This document shows positions 46,846 through 55,745 of a DNA stretch of 64,000 nt, one piece after another. The notes under the pieces are model-generated. The model made no database searches and was not told where the DNA came from. It saw nothing but the letters and a program-made list of their open reading frames with translations. Source of the DNA: GWA2-66-18 sp964537395 (GTDB lineage Bacteria; Elusimicrobiota; Elusimicrobia; UBA1565; UBA9628); assembly GCA_964537395.1 (NCBI GenBank), contig CAZIBN010000009.1:1-64000 (forward strand), in the 5' to 3' direction. A program made the position numbers and the translations under genes. The first letter of the stretch is position 1. Each line of letters begins with the position of its first letter.

Positions 46846-49053
46846 ATGTCCACCACTCACGCGAAAGAGCACAAGCCCTACGTCTCCGACAGCACGCGCA
46901 TGGAAGAATACACCTGGCCCGCGGTCGTGGTAGGCGCGCTCCTCGGCATCGTCTTCGGCGCTTCCTCTCTCTACTTAGTGCTCAAGGTCGGCATGACGGT
47001 CTCGGCCTCGATCCCGATCGCGGTGCTCTCCATCACGCTCTTCCGCCTTTTTTCGAAGCTCACAGGCGCCCGCAAGACGACCATCCTCGAGAACAACATG
47101 GTCCAGACCGTCGGCTCGGCCGGCGAGTCCATCGCCTTCGGCGTCGGCGTCACGATGCCGGCCCTGATGATCCTGGGTTACGAGATGGACGCGGCGCGCG
47201 TGCTCATCGTCTCCTCGCTCGGCGGCCTGCTCGGCGTGCTCATGATGATCCCGCTGCGCCGCGCGTTCATCGTCAAGCAGCACGGCATTTTGCCGTATCC
47301 GGAAGGCACCGCCTGCGCGGACGTCCTGATCGTCGGCGAGCAGGGCGGCTCCAGCGCGAAGACCGTCTTCACCGGCTTCGGCATCGCGGCCGCGTACAAG
47401 GTCCTCATGAGCGGCTTCAAGCTGTGGGGCGACGCGCCCGAGCGCCCGATCCCGTTCTTCAAGGGCGCGGCGATCAGCGGCGAGGTGGCCCCCGAACTCG
47501 TCGGCGTCGGCTACATCATCGGCACGAAGATCTCCTGCGTCATGGTCGCCGGCGGCGTGCTCGCTTCCTGGGTCCTGATCCCGGCCATCAAGCTCTTCGG
47601 CGACGGCCTCACGGCCCCGCTGTTCCCGGCCACCAAGCTCATCCACGACATGTCGCCCGGCGAGATCTGGAAGTCCTACATCCTCTACATCGGCGCGGGC
47701 GCGGTGGCGGCCGGCGGCATCATCTCGCTGTTCCAGGCGCTTCCGACCATCTTCACCGCTCTCAAGTCCGGCCTGGCCGACATCATGGCGGGCGGCATCG
47801 CGAAGGCGACGGGCCCCAAGCTGCGCACCGACGACGACCTGCCCAACTCGGTCGTCGTGGTCGGCAGCCTGCTCCTCGTGCTCGCGATCGCGGCGGCGCC
47901 GGGCCTCGGCCTGGGCTTCGGCGTGAAGGGCATCCTCGGAGCGATCCTGATCGTCCTTTTCGGATTCCTGTTCGTGACGGTGTCCTCGCGCCTGACCGGC
48001 GAGATCGGCTCGTCCTCGAACCCGATCTCGGGCATGACGGTGGCGACCTTGCTGCTGACCTGCCTGATCTTCGTGCTCCTGAATCAATTCGACCCGACGG
48101 GCGGCTGGGTGGGCAAGGGCGCGCGCCTGACGGCGCTCTCGATCGCGGCGATCGTCTGCATCGCGGCCTCCAACGGCGGCACGACCTCTCAGGACCTCAA
48201 GACCGGCTACCTGGTCGGCGCGACTCCGCGCTACCAGCAGCTCGGCCTGCTCGTGGGCGCGCTGAGCTCCGCGCTCGTCATCGGCTTGACGCTCATCCTC
48301 CTCAACAACGCGAGCACGACCTACGCGAAGCGCTCGTATCCCGGCATCACGGCGCCGGTCGCCGACCTCAAGGAGAGCGAGGGCCTCAAGGGCACGGACG
48401 CCTCCATCGACGGCGCCACCTATAAGGTCTGGCACGCGGCCGACGGCGACGTCGCCGGCCTGCCGCAGGGCAAGTATCTCGTCGACGACTCGGGCGCGAT
48501 CAAGTACCTCGTGGACCCGGGCATCAACGGTGTCGAGACCACGCGCCTCGACGGCACGAACGTGCTCAAGTACAACGCGCCCAAGGCGCGGCTGATGTCG
48601 CTGATCATCGACGGCATCCTCACGAGCAAGCTGCCGTGGGGCCTCGTCCTGCTGGGCGTGGGCATCGCGCTCGTGCTCGAGCTGTGCCGCGTGCCGTCCT
48701 TGCCCTTCGCGGTCGGGGTGTACCTGCCGCTGTCGTCCTCGACGCCGATCTTCGTGGGCGGCGTGCTGCGCTGGATCGCCGACGGCTGGACGAAGAAGAG
48801 CGAGTCGGAGGGGGACATGAGCCCCGGAGTGCTGTTCTCGTCGGGCTATATCGCGGGCGGAGCCATCGCCGGAATCATCATCGCGATGCTGAGCCTGAGC
48901 CCGTCGCTGTCGCAGTCGATGGACATGAGCGAGCGCTTCGCCGCGCTCGCGAAGTCCGACCTGACCTCGGTCGCGGCGTTCGGAATCATCTCCGCCTTGC
49001 TGCTGCTCGTGGGCGGAGAGAAGTGGCTGGCGGAGAAGAAGAAGCGCGCTTAA
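46846..49053 (+). CDS. OPT-family oligopeptide transporter
   Basis: A 735-residue, about 16-helix secondary transporter of the OPT family, which takes up peptides or metal chelates using the proton gradient. Landmarks are TWPAVVVGALLGIVFGASSL, KTTILENNMVQTVGSAGESI, LPYPEGTACADVLIVGEQGG, GEIGSSSNPISGMTVATLLL and ASNGGTTSQDLKTGYLVGAT. A hydrophilic insert of about 80 residues lies around 500-590. The ATG follows GGAG. Its placement between the ATPases and the binding proteins of an ABC system is unusual and joins two peptide-uptake mechanisms. Confidence 0.93.
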   Translation: MSTTHAKEHKPYVSDSTRMEEYTWPAVVVGALLGIVFGASSLYLVLKVGMTVSASIPIAVLSITLFRLFSKLTGARKTTILENNMVQTVGSAGESIAFGVGVTMPALMILGYEMDAARVLIVSSLGGLLGVLMMIPLRRAFIVKQHGILPYPEGTACADVLIVGEQGGSSAKTVFTGFGIAAAYKVLMSGFKLWGDAPERPIPFFKGAAISGEVAPELVGVGYIIGTKISCVMVAGGVLASWVLIPAIKLFGDGLTAPLFPATKLIHDMSPGEIWKSYILYIGAGAVAAGGIISLFQALPTIFTALKSGLADIMAGGIAKATGPKLRTDDDLPNSVVVVGSLLLVLAIAAAPGLGLGFGVKGILGAILIVLFGFLFVTVSSRLTGEIGSSSNPISGMTVATLLLTCLIFVLLNQFDPTGGWVGKGARLTALSIAAIVCIAASNGGTTSQDLKTGYLVGATPRYQQLGLLVGALSSALVIGLTLILLNNASTTYAKRSYPGITAPVADLKESEGLKGTDASIDGATYKVWHAADGDVAGLPQGKYLVDDSGAIKYLVDPGINGVETTRLDGTNVLKYNAPKARLMSLIIDGILTSKLPWGLVLLGVGIALVLELCRVPSLPFAVGVYLPLSSSTPIFVGGVLRWIADGWTKKSESEGDMSPGVLFSSGYIAGGAIAGIIIAMLSLSPSLSQSMDMSERFAALAKSDLTSVAAFGIISALLLLVGGEKWLAEKKKRA

Positions 49054-49085
49054 CCCTAAATCCGAGCCCTACGGCTGATCCTGAC

Positions 49086-49109
49086 TCGACTCTTCCCGGG
49101 AAGAGTCGA
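49086..49109. repeat. 24-nt perfect zero-spacer palindrome
   Basis: Arms TCGACTCTTCCC / GGGAAGAGTCGA with no spacer, immediately upstream of the terminator hairpin. Same design as the two palindromes after prfC. Possibly a protein-binding site or a second hairpin. Confidence 0.6.
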
Positions 49110-49137
49110 AAGCCCTCCAGCGATGGAGGGCTTTTTT
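49110..49137 (+). terminator. rho-independent terminator after the OPT transporter
   Basis: Stem AAGCCCTCCA / TGGAGGGCTT (10 bp) with loop GCGA, followed by a run of six T. This is the clearest intrinsic terminator of the window and separates oppDF-OPT from the binding-protein genes. Confidence 0.88.
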
Positions 49138-49381
49138 GTGTGGGCAGGAACCGCGCCCCGAAAAGAGAAGCACGAGCTTCCTGAGCGGCTGGCGTTCATC
49201 TGCTGTCGGAATAGCATGCCGACATGAAAGTGCCGGTTACGAGTGCCAGATTGAATTGAGGTTAAACACAATTGGATAAAGAATAATTTTCCGTAAATCG
49301 AGCTCCGAATATTTAAAAAGTGCTAGATTGAAATTCGCCGGTTTTTCTCGCTTCCCCGCTATAATTCCAGCGCAAATTGAC
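49138..49381. other. AT-rich intergenic region with several -10-like boxes
   Basis: No convincing gene. The stretch becomes AT-rich after about 49235. It contains TGCTAGATT (49321), TATAAT (49360-49365) and finally TAGAAT (49382-49387) just before the first binding-protein gene. A small inverted repeat, TGTCGG / CCGACA, lies near 49204-49224. It is probably a multi-promoter regulatory region for the peptide-binding operon. Confidence 0.5.
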
Positions 49382-49387
49382 TAGAAT
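49382..49387 (+). promoter_or_regulatory. -10 box 6 nt before the first peptide-binding protein gene
   Basis: TAGAAT ends 6 nt before the ATG at 49394, with no SD. An alternative TATAAT is at 49360-49365, which would give a leader of about 20 nt, also without an SD. Confidence 0.45.
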
Positions 49388-49393
49388 AAGCCG

Positions 49394-51121
49394 ATGCTCA
49401 GGCTCTCTCTTGCCGTGCTCCTCGCCCTCACGCTAGGCGTTCCCGCTAGCGCCTCCAACGACCCCTCCACCCTCGACTACGCGCTGGCCGCCGACGTGGA
49501 CACCCTCGATCCGCACTGGGGCTACGACGCGGCCTCGCTGTTCGTCGTCGACCAGGTCTACGAGACCTTGATCGACTTCAAGGGCGAGTCGCTCGACGCC
49601 TTCGAACCGCACATCGCGACCGTCGTCCCGTCTTTGGCCAACGGCTTCCTGTCGAAGGACGGCCTCACCTACGCGTTCCCGCTGAGAAGCGGCGTGAAGT
49701 TCCACGACGGCACGCCGATGACCGCCGAGGACGTGAAATACTCCCTGATGCGCTTCCTTCTGCTCGACCGGGACGGCGGGCCCTCGAACCTTCTCCTGGA
49801 GGGACTCATCGGCGAGCGCAACACCAGCGCCCTGCCGCCCGACCAGATCTTCACTTTGGCCGACAAGGCCATCTCCGTCGAGGGCGGCGCCTTGGTCCTG
49901 CGCCTGAAGAAGCCCTTCTCGCCGCTCCTGAGCATACTCGCCAACTTCGCCCACGTCGTGTCCCATCCGACCGTCGTCGCCAACGGCGGCTGGGACGGCC
50001 GCAAGGAGTCCTGGCTCAAGCACCGAAATCCCGCGAAGGAAGCCTCCGCTTTATATTCTCGCGTCAACGGGACCGGCCCCTTCCAGCTGGAGTCCTGGGA
50101 CCGCGCCGCGAAGAAGATCTCCCTCGTGCGCAACGAAAGCTACTGGCGCAAGCCCGCGGCGCTGGCCCGCGTCAATCTGTCGGCGGTCGCGGACTCGCGC
50201 GAGCGGCGGCGGCGCCTCGCCGAGGGGGAGAGCGATGTCGCGTTCGTCGAGCGACGCTATCTGGACCAGTTCGAGGGCCTGCCCGGCGTGATCGTGACCG
50301 ACGGTCTGCCCGCTCTTGAAACTCAGAACACGGTGCTCTTCAATCTGAACGTCGAGCCGAAGGACAACCCCTGGCTCGGCAGCGGAGGGCTCGGCGACGG
50401 CGTGCCGCCGGATTTCTTCGCGGACGCGGAGGTGCGCAAGGGCTTCGCCTTCGCCTTCGACTACGACGCCTTCATCAGAGAAGGCTACCGCAGCAAGGCC
50501 GTGCAGGCGCACGGGCCGATTCCGGCGGTGCTGTTCGGCTATAATCCCAAGCAGAAGCCGTGGCCGTTCTCGCCGTACCAGTCGGAGGCCGCGTTCAAGC
50601 GCGCCAAGAACGGCCAGGTGTGGGAGCACGGCTTCGCGCTGTCGATGGCCTATACCGAAGGGAATGCCGAGCGCCGCATCGCCTGCCGCCTGTTGAAGGA
50701 AGGCATCGAGAAGGTCAATGCGAAGTTCCACGTGGACTGCAGGCCGCTTCCTGAATCGAAGCTGCTCGACGAGTTCCGCGCCAAGCGCCTGCCCGCATTC
50801 GTGTACCGCTGGATCCTCGACTATCCGGACCCGCACAACGCGGTCGAGCCGTTTCTGCACTCGCACGGCTACTTCGCGTCCATGCTGGGCTATCAAAACC
50901 CCAGAGCCGACGCAATGATCGAGGCGGCCGCGGCCGAGACCGATCCCGCCAAGCGCAAGGCGTTGTACTACGAGCTGCAGGCGATGGCGATTTACGACGC
51001 GCCCGCGATCTTCACGGCGGACAGCCACAATATCGTCGTCCGTCGCGCCAAGGTCCAAGGCTGGCTGTACCACCCGATCCAACCCTACGGAACGCTGTAC
51101 GAGGTCACTAAAACACAATGA
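49394..51121 (+). CDS. peptide ABC transporter substrate-binding protein 1
   Basis: A 575-residue family-5 extracellular solute-binding protein with a signal peptide (MLRLSLAVLLALTLGVPASA). Conserved segments are TLDYALAADVDTLDPHWGYD, LTYAFPLRSGVKFHDGTPMT, AEDVKYSLMRFL and PAFVYRWILDYPDPHNAVEP. It lacks an obvious lipobox, so it is probably a soluble periplasmic protein. It is the first of three tandem paralogues, each overlapping the next by 4 nt. This copy is the most divergent in the middle (SRERRRRLAEGESDVAFVER) and may differ in specificity. Confidence 0.92.
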   Translation: MLRLSLAVLLALTLGVPASASNDPSTLDYALAADVDTLDPHWGYDAASLFVVDQVYETLIDFKGESLDAFEPHIATVVPSLANGFLSKDGLTYAFPLRSGVKFHDGTPMTAEDVKYSLMRFLLLDRDGGPSNLLLEGLIGERNTSALPPDQIFTLADKAISVEGGALVLRLKKPFSPLLSILANFAHVVSHPTVVANGGWDGRKESWLKHRNPAKEASALYSRVNGTGPFQLESWDRAAKKISLVRNESYWRKPAALARVNLSAVADSRERRRRLAEGESDVAFVERRYLDQFEGLPGVIVTDGLPALETQNTVLFNLNVEPKDNPWLGSGGLGDGVPPDFFADAEVRKGFAFAFDYDAFIREGYRSKAVQAHGPIPAVLFGYNPKQKPWPFSPYQSEAAFKRAKNGQVWEHGFALSMAYTEGNAERRIACRLLKEGIEKVNAKFHVDCRPLPESKLLDEFRAKRLPAFVYRWILDYPDPHNAVEPFLHSHGYFASMLGYQNPRADAMIEAAAAETDPAKRKALYYELQAMAIYDAPAIFTADSHNIVVRRAKVQGWLYHPIQPYGTLYEVTKTQ

Positions 51122-52866
51122 GAACCTTACTGCTCGCCGCGCTGTTCGCCATCCCCGCGTCCGCCCAAGTCAAGAATCCGGACAAGTTCGTGTACGCGAC
51201 GATCGGCGATCCCGACAGCCTCGACCCGGCGTGGTCCTACGACACGGCGAGCCACAACATCATCTCGAACGTGTACGAGTACCTGCTCGCATACAAGGGC
51301 GCCGGCCTGGCGATCAAGGACCTGATGCCGATGATCGCCACGAAGGTCCCGTCCAAGGCGAACGGCCTCGTCTCCGCCGACGGCCTCACCTATCGCTTCC
51401 CGATCCGCAAGGGCGTGAAGTTCCACGACGGCACGATCCTGACGCCCGAGGACGCGCGCTACTCGATCCTGCGCTTCCTGCTGACGGACCGCGACGGCGG
51501 GCCGGCGTCCCTCCTGCTTGAGCCGATCCTGGGCGAGAACAGCACGCGCAAGGACGGCAAGCTCGACCCGACGATCGTGGACCGCGCCTTTGCGGCCGTA
51601 ACGGTGGACAAGGGCGACCTCGTGCTCAAGCTCGTCCGGCCTTTCGCGCCGTTCCTGACCATCCTGGCGAACTTCGGCGCGATGTCCTCGAAGGATTTCT
51701 GCGTGAAGCATGGTCAATGGGACGGGCAGGCCGCGACGGCCGGGAAGTTCAACAACCCCCTGCGCGCGGCGATGATCCCCAACGACAAGGCCAACGGGAC
51801 GGGCGCCTTCAAGCTCGAGCGCATCGACAAGGCGAACAAGTACACGCTGCTCGCGCGCCACGATGGCTACTGGCGCGAGCCCGCGAAGCTCAGCCAGGTC
51901 ATCATCAAGGTCGTCGACGACTTCAACACGCGCAAGCTCATGCTTCAGGCCGGAGACGCCGACGCGGTGTACGGCCCGCAGATGTACTTTCCTCAGCTCC
52001 AGGGCGTGCCGGGTGCGGAGGTCATCGACGGCCTGCAGAACCTCGAGCGCTCGTCGACCTTGGTATTCACGTTCAAGATGAACCCGACGGCCAACTCGAA
52101 CATCGGCTCGGGCAAGCTCGACGGCCAGGGCGTGCCGCCCGACTTCTTCTCCGACAAGGACGTGCGCAAGGCGTTCGCCTACAGCGTGGACTACGATGGC
52201 TACATCAAGGACATCCTGCGCGGCAAGGGACGGCGGACCTCGGGCGTGATCCCCTCGTCTTTGCCCGGCGGCTCCAACCCAAAGCCTCAGTTTTTCTTGG
52301 ATCCGAAGAAGGCGGAGGAGCACTTCCGCAAGGCGTGGGGGGGCCAGGTCTGGGAGAAGGGCTTCAAGGTCTCGTTCGTGTTCAACTCCGGCTCCGCGCC
52401 CGCGCAGACGATCGCGCAGATGGTCAAGAAGAACGTGGAGGCCTTGAACCCCAAGTTCAAGGTGGACCTGCGCATGATCCAGTGGTCCACCTACCTCGAG
52501 CAGACGCAGGCCAACAAGATCCCGCTGTTCCTCGCCGTGTGGCAGGCGGACTATCCCGACGCGCACAATTTCGCGTTCCCGATCGTGCACTCCGCGGGCT
52601 ACTACGCGGGCAAGCAGGGCTACAAGAACCCGAAGGTGGACGCGGTCATCGAAGAGGCGGCCGTCACCCTCGATGAGGCCAAGCGCGCGTCGTTGTACAA
52701 GCAGATGCAGGCGCTGGTCGACGAGGATGTCCCCCACGTGATGCTCGCCGAAGGCGTGCGCTACCGCGCGCAGAGGACCTGGGTGAAGGGCTTCATCTTC
52801 CGGCCGACGTTCCCGGATATGCCCTATGGCGGGTACTACTACGACCTCCATAAGTCCGCGCAATGA
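51118..52866 (+). CDS. peptide ABC transporter substrate-binding protein 2
   Basis: A 582-residue family-5 binding protein with signal peptide MRTLLLAALFAIPASA. It has the same order of motifs as its neighbours: VYATIGDPDSLDPAWSYDTA, LTYRFPIRKGVKFHDGTILT, DDFNTRKLMLQAGDADAVYG, and LAVWQADYPDAHNFAFPIVH. It overlaps the first and third paralogues by 4 nt, so the three are made from one message. Sequence is closer to copy 3 than to copy 1 (for example PPDFFSDKDVRKAFAYS is shared), indicating stepwise duplication. Confidence 0.93.
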   Translation: MRTLLLAALFAIPASAQVKNPDKFVYATIGDPDSLDPAWSYDTASHNIISNVYEYLLAYKGAGLAIKDLMPMIATKVPSKANGLVSADGLTYRFPIRKGVKFHDGTILTPEDARYSILRFLLTDRDGGPASLLLEPILGENSTRKDGKLDPTIVDRAFAAVTVDKGDLVLKLVRPFAPFLTILANFGAMSSKDFCVKHGQWDGQAATAGKFNNPLRAAMIPNDKANGTGAFKLERIDKANKYTLLARHDGYWREPAKLSQVIIKVVDDFNTRKLMLQAGDADAVYGPQMYFPQLQGVPGAEVIDGLQNLERSSTLVFTFKMNPTANSNIGSGKLDGQGVPPDFFSDKDVRKAFAYSVDYDGYIKDILRGKGRRTSGVIPSSLPGGSNPKPQFFLDPKKAEEHFRKAWGGQVWEKGFKVSFVFNSGSAPAQTIAQMVKKNVEALNPKFKVDLRMIQWSTYLEQTQANKIPLFLAVWQADYPDAHNFAFPIVHSAGYYAGKQGYKNPKVDAVIEEAAVTLDEAKRASLYKQMQALVDEDVPHVMLAEGVRYRAQRTWVKGFIFRPTFPDMPYGGYYYDLHKSAQ

Positions 52867-54644
52867 GTGCTAGAATACGCCCCATGATCCGCCTATTTCT
52901 CGTCGTGGCTCTCGCGCTCGGGACCGTTCCGGCGCCGGCCCTGGCCGCCTCCAACGTCAAGAACCCCGACACCTATACCTACCTGACGATCTCCGACTCC
53001 GACAGCCTCGATCCGGCGTACTCGTACGACACCGCCAGCCACATGATCGGCATGAACCTTTACGAACCGCTGTTCCAGTTCGACCGGACCTCGACCGAGA
53101 AGCTGATCCCGCTCGCCGCCACGCAGGTGCCGAGCCTGGAGAACGGCCTGATCTCTCCCGACGGGCGGACCTACACGATCCCGATCCGCAAGGGCGTCAA
53201 GTTCCACGACGGCACGCCGATGACGGTGTCGGACGCGAAGTGGTCCTTGCTGCGCTTTCTGCTGAGCGACCGCGCCGCCGGCCCCTCCTCTTTGCTGCTC
53301 GAGCCCCTGCTCGGCTATCCTTCGACGCGCGGCGACGACGGGAAGATCCTGCCGGACGTGTGGGCCGACGCGAACCGCGCGGTCAGCACGCAGGGCGATA
53401 AGCTCATCATCCGCCTGCCGCGGCCGTACGCCCCCATCCTGACCATCCTCGCCTCCTGGGCGCCCATCCTGTCCAAGGACTGGGCCGTCAAGAACGGGGA
53501 TTGGGACGGCGCCGAAGCGACGTGGGTTAAATACAACAACCCGAGCAAGGAGTCGTCGCCCTTCTTCGAGCGCGCCAACGGCACCGGCCCCTTCAAGCTC
53601 GAGCGCTGGGACCGCAAGACGAAGGAATTCATCCTGACGCGCAACGACCAGTATTGGCGCGCGCCGGCGAAGCTCAAGAACATCGTCATCAAGGGCGTCA
53701 GCGAGTTCGGCACGCGCAAGCTGATGCTGCAGGCCGGCGACGCGGACGCGATCTACGCGGACCGCCCGCTGCTGACCCAGCTCCAGGGCATGCCCGGCGT
53801 CAAGATCATCGACGACCTGCCCACGGTCGAGATGAACCCCGTGGTCTTCTTCACCTACAAGATCAACGCGGTCGGCAACACCTTCCTGGGATCGGGCAAG
53901 CTCGACGGCAACGGCATCCCGCCCGACTTCTTCTCCGACAAGGACGTGCGCAAGGCCTTCGCCTACTCCTTCGACTACAAGGGCTTCATCAACGACGTGA
54001 TGCGAGGCAAAGGCACGCAGGCCACGGGCGCGATCCCCAAAAGTCTCCCCGGCCACAACCCCAACGGCAAGAAATACAACCTCGACAAGAAGAAGGCCGA
54101 GGAGTACTTCCGCAAGGCGTACGGCGGCAAGCTCTGGGACCAGGGCTTCAAGTTCACCATGGCCTTCAATAGCGGCAACCTGCCGCGCCAGACCGTCTGC
54201 CAGATCCTGAAGCGCAACATCGAGGGGCTCAATCCTAAATTCAAGATCGACGTGCGCGCCGTCGAGTGGCCGACCTTCCTGGACAACTACAAGTCGTCGA
54301 AGCTCCCGATCTTCGTGATGGGCTGGAACGCCGACTATCCGGACCCGCACAACTTCGCGTTCCCGCTCCTGCACTCGAAGGGGGACTACCCCATGACGCA
54401 GAAGTTCAAGAGCCCGGAGTTCGACCGGCTCGTCGACGAGGGCAACGCGGAGACCGATCTTTCCAAGCGCAAGGCGATCTACGCGAAGCTCCAGGACCTC
54501 GCGTTCGAGGAGGTGCCGCAGCTGTACATCCTCGACGCAGTCCGTTATCGGACCCAGCGGGATTGGGTGAAGGGCTGGTACCACAACCCGATCTTCCCCG
54601 ACTCGCCGTACGGCGGCTACTTCTACTCGCTCTCGAAGGACTAG
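52863..54644 (+). CDS. peptide ABC transporter substrate-binding protein 3
   Basis: A 593-residue family-5 binding protein. The ATG at 52863 overlaps the preceding stop by 4 nt. An internal ATG at 52884 gives a more compact signal peptide (MIRLFLVVALALGTVPAPAL) and follows a -10 box, so both starts may be used. Motifs are YLTISDSDSLDPAYSYDTAS, RTYTIPIRKGVKFHDGTPMT, SEFGTRKLMLQAGDADAIYA and FVMGWNADYPDPHNFAFPLL. It lies just upstream of oppB, so it is the paralogue most tightly linked to the permease. Confidence 0.93.
   Translation: MSARIRPMIRLFLVVALALGTVPAPALAASNVKNPDTYTYLTISDSDSLDPAYSYDTASHMIGMNLYEPLFQFDRTSTEKLIPLAATQVPSLENGLISPDGRTYTIPIRKGVKFHDGTPMTVSDAKWSLLRFLLSDRAAGPSSLLLEPLLGYPSTRGDDGKILPDVWADANRAVSTQGDKLIIRLPRPYAPILTILASWAPILSKDWAVKNGDWDGAEATWVKYNNPSKESSPFFERANGTGPFKLERWDRKTKEFILTRNDQYWRAPAKLKNIVIKGVSEFGTRKLMLQAGDADAIYADRPLLTQLQGMPGVKIIDDLPTVEMNPVVFFTYKINAVGNTFLGSGKLDGNGIPPDFFSDKDVRKAFAYSFDYKGFINDVMRGKGTQATGAIPKSLPGHNPNGKKYNLDKKKAEEYFRKAYGGKLWDQGFKFTMAFNSGNLPRQTVCQILKRNIEGLNPKFKIDVRAVEWPTFLDNYKSSKLPIFVMGWNADYPDPHNFAFPLLHSKGDYPMTQKFKSPEFDRLVDEGNAETDLSKRKAIYAKLQDLAFEEVPQLYILDAVRYRTQRDWVKGWYHNPIFPDSPYGGYFYSLSKD
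52868..52876 (+). promoter_or_regulatory. internal extended -10 at the start of the third binding-protein gene
   Basis: TGCTAGAAT ends 7 nt before an in-frame ATG at 52884, inside the first codons of the frame that starts at 52863. It could give a separate leaderless transcript for the third binding protein, oppB and oppC. Confidence 0.4.
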
Positions 54645-54649
54645 ACCCG

Positions 54650-55744
54650 ATGCTGAAATTCTGCCTCAAGCGCCTCGCCTTCCTGCCACTCGTCATGTTC
54701 GGCGTGACCTTCCTGCTGTTCTTCTGCCTGCAGTTCCTGTCGGCCGAGATGCGCGCCTCGCTGTACATCAAGGATCCAAGACAGCTCTCCCAGCTTGAGG
54801 CGGTGATCGAGAAATATCACCTGAGGGCCCCGCTGCTGGTCCCGTTCAAGTTCGTCGGGCACCTCCGGCCGACGCCCAGCGTCCGCGTGGTCTGGGTCGG
54901 GCACACGCAGTACTGGACCTGGCTCAACCAGGTGCTGCACGGAGACCTCGGCTACTCGGAGACGGCGAAGATGCCCGTCACCGAGGCCATCAAGGCGTTC
55001 TTCCCGGCGACGTTCGAGCTGACCTTGCTCTCGTTCATCCCGATCCTGGTCATCGGGGTGTTCTTCGGCGTGCTGTCGGCCGTCTACCGGGACCGCTTCA
55101 TCGACCATGCCACGCGCTTCGTCGCGATCACCGGCTACTCCCTGCCGAGCTTCGTCCTGGGCCTCGTGCTCCTGATGGTGTTCTATGGGCGTCTGCACTG
55201 GTTCCCGCCGGGACGCTACACGCTCGAGACGGACATGCTCGTGCACTCCGAGGCGTTCAAGCACTACACGGGCCTGCTCACGTTCGACTGCCTTCTCAAC
55301 GGCGAGTGGGGCGCGTACGTGGACGCGGTCAAGCACATGGTCCTGCCGGCCATCACCCTCATCTACATCTCGGTCGCGCTCCTCCTGCGCATAACGCGCT
55401 CATCCATGCTGGAAGAGCTATCTAAAGATTACGTGCGCACCGCGCGCGCCAAGGGGCTGCCGGAGAGCGTCGTCATCCGCAAGCACGCGCTCGCCAACGC
55501 TCTGATCCCCGTCGTGACGCTTTCGAGCCTGTTATTCATCGGTTTGCTCGGCGGCGTCGTCATCACGGAGACGGTCTTCGATTTCCCGGGCATCGGCCGC
55601 TGGGGCGTGCAGGCCGCGCAGCAGCTCGACATCCCCGGCGTGCTGGGATCGACGTTGCTCACCGCGTTTCTCTTCGTGATGGCCAATCTTGTCTCTGACC
55701 TCTTATACGCGGTCGTCGATCCCCGCATACGGGTGGGCGACTGA
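54650..55744 (+). CDS. peptide ABC transporter permease, DppB/OppB type
   Basis: A 364-residue permease. The start MLKFCLKRLAFLPLVMFGVT is the typical first helix. Later segments include ELTLLSFIPILVIGVFFGVL, ITGYSLPSFVLGLVLLMVFY and the EAA-like loop VRTARAKGLPESVVIRKHAL, which contacts the ATPases. ETVFDFPGIGRWGVQAAQ near the end is diagnostic. At 364 residues it is somewhat longer than usual, with an extra 50-residue periplasmic loop (FKFVGHLRPTPSVRVVWVGH). The oppC gene starts 1 nt after its stop. Confidence 0.94.
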   Translation: MLKFCLKRLAFLPLVMFGVTFLLFFCLQFLSAEMRASLYIKDPRQLSQLEAVIEKYHLRAPLLVPFKFVGHLRPTPSVRVVWVGHTQYWTWLNQVLHGDLGYSETAKMPVTEAIKAFFPATFELTLLSFIPILVIGVFFGVLSAVYRDRFIDHATRFVAITGYSLPSFVLGLVLLMVFYGRLHWFPPGRYTLETDMLVHSEAFKHYTGLLTFDCLLNGEWGAYVDAVKHMVLPAITLIYISVALLLRITRSSMLEELSKDYVRTARAKGLPESVVIRKHALANALIPVVTLSSLLFIGLLGGVVITETVFDFPGIGRWGVQAAQQLDIPGVLGSTLLTAFLFVMANLVSDLLYAVVDPRIRVGD

Positions 55745-55745
55745 G

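Noticed and set aside
46975..48435. 486-codon minus-strand frame and the 645-codon plus-strand frame at 46488
   Set aside because: Both are out-of-frame shadows of oppF and the OPT gene, rich in Arg/Asp and without motifs.
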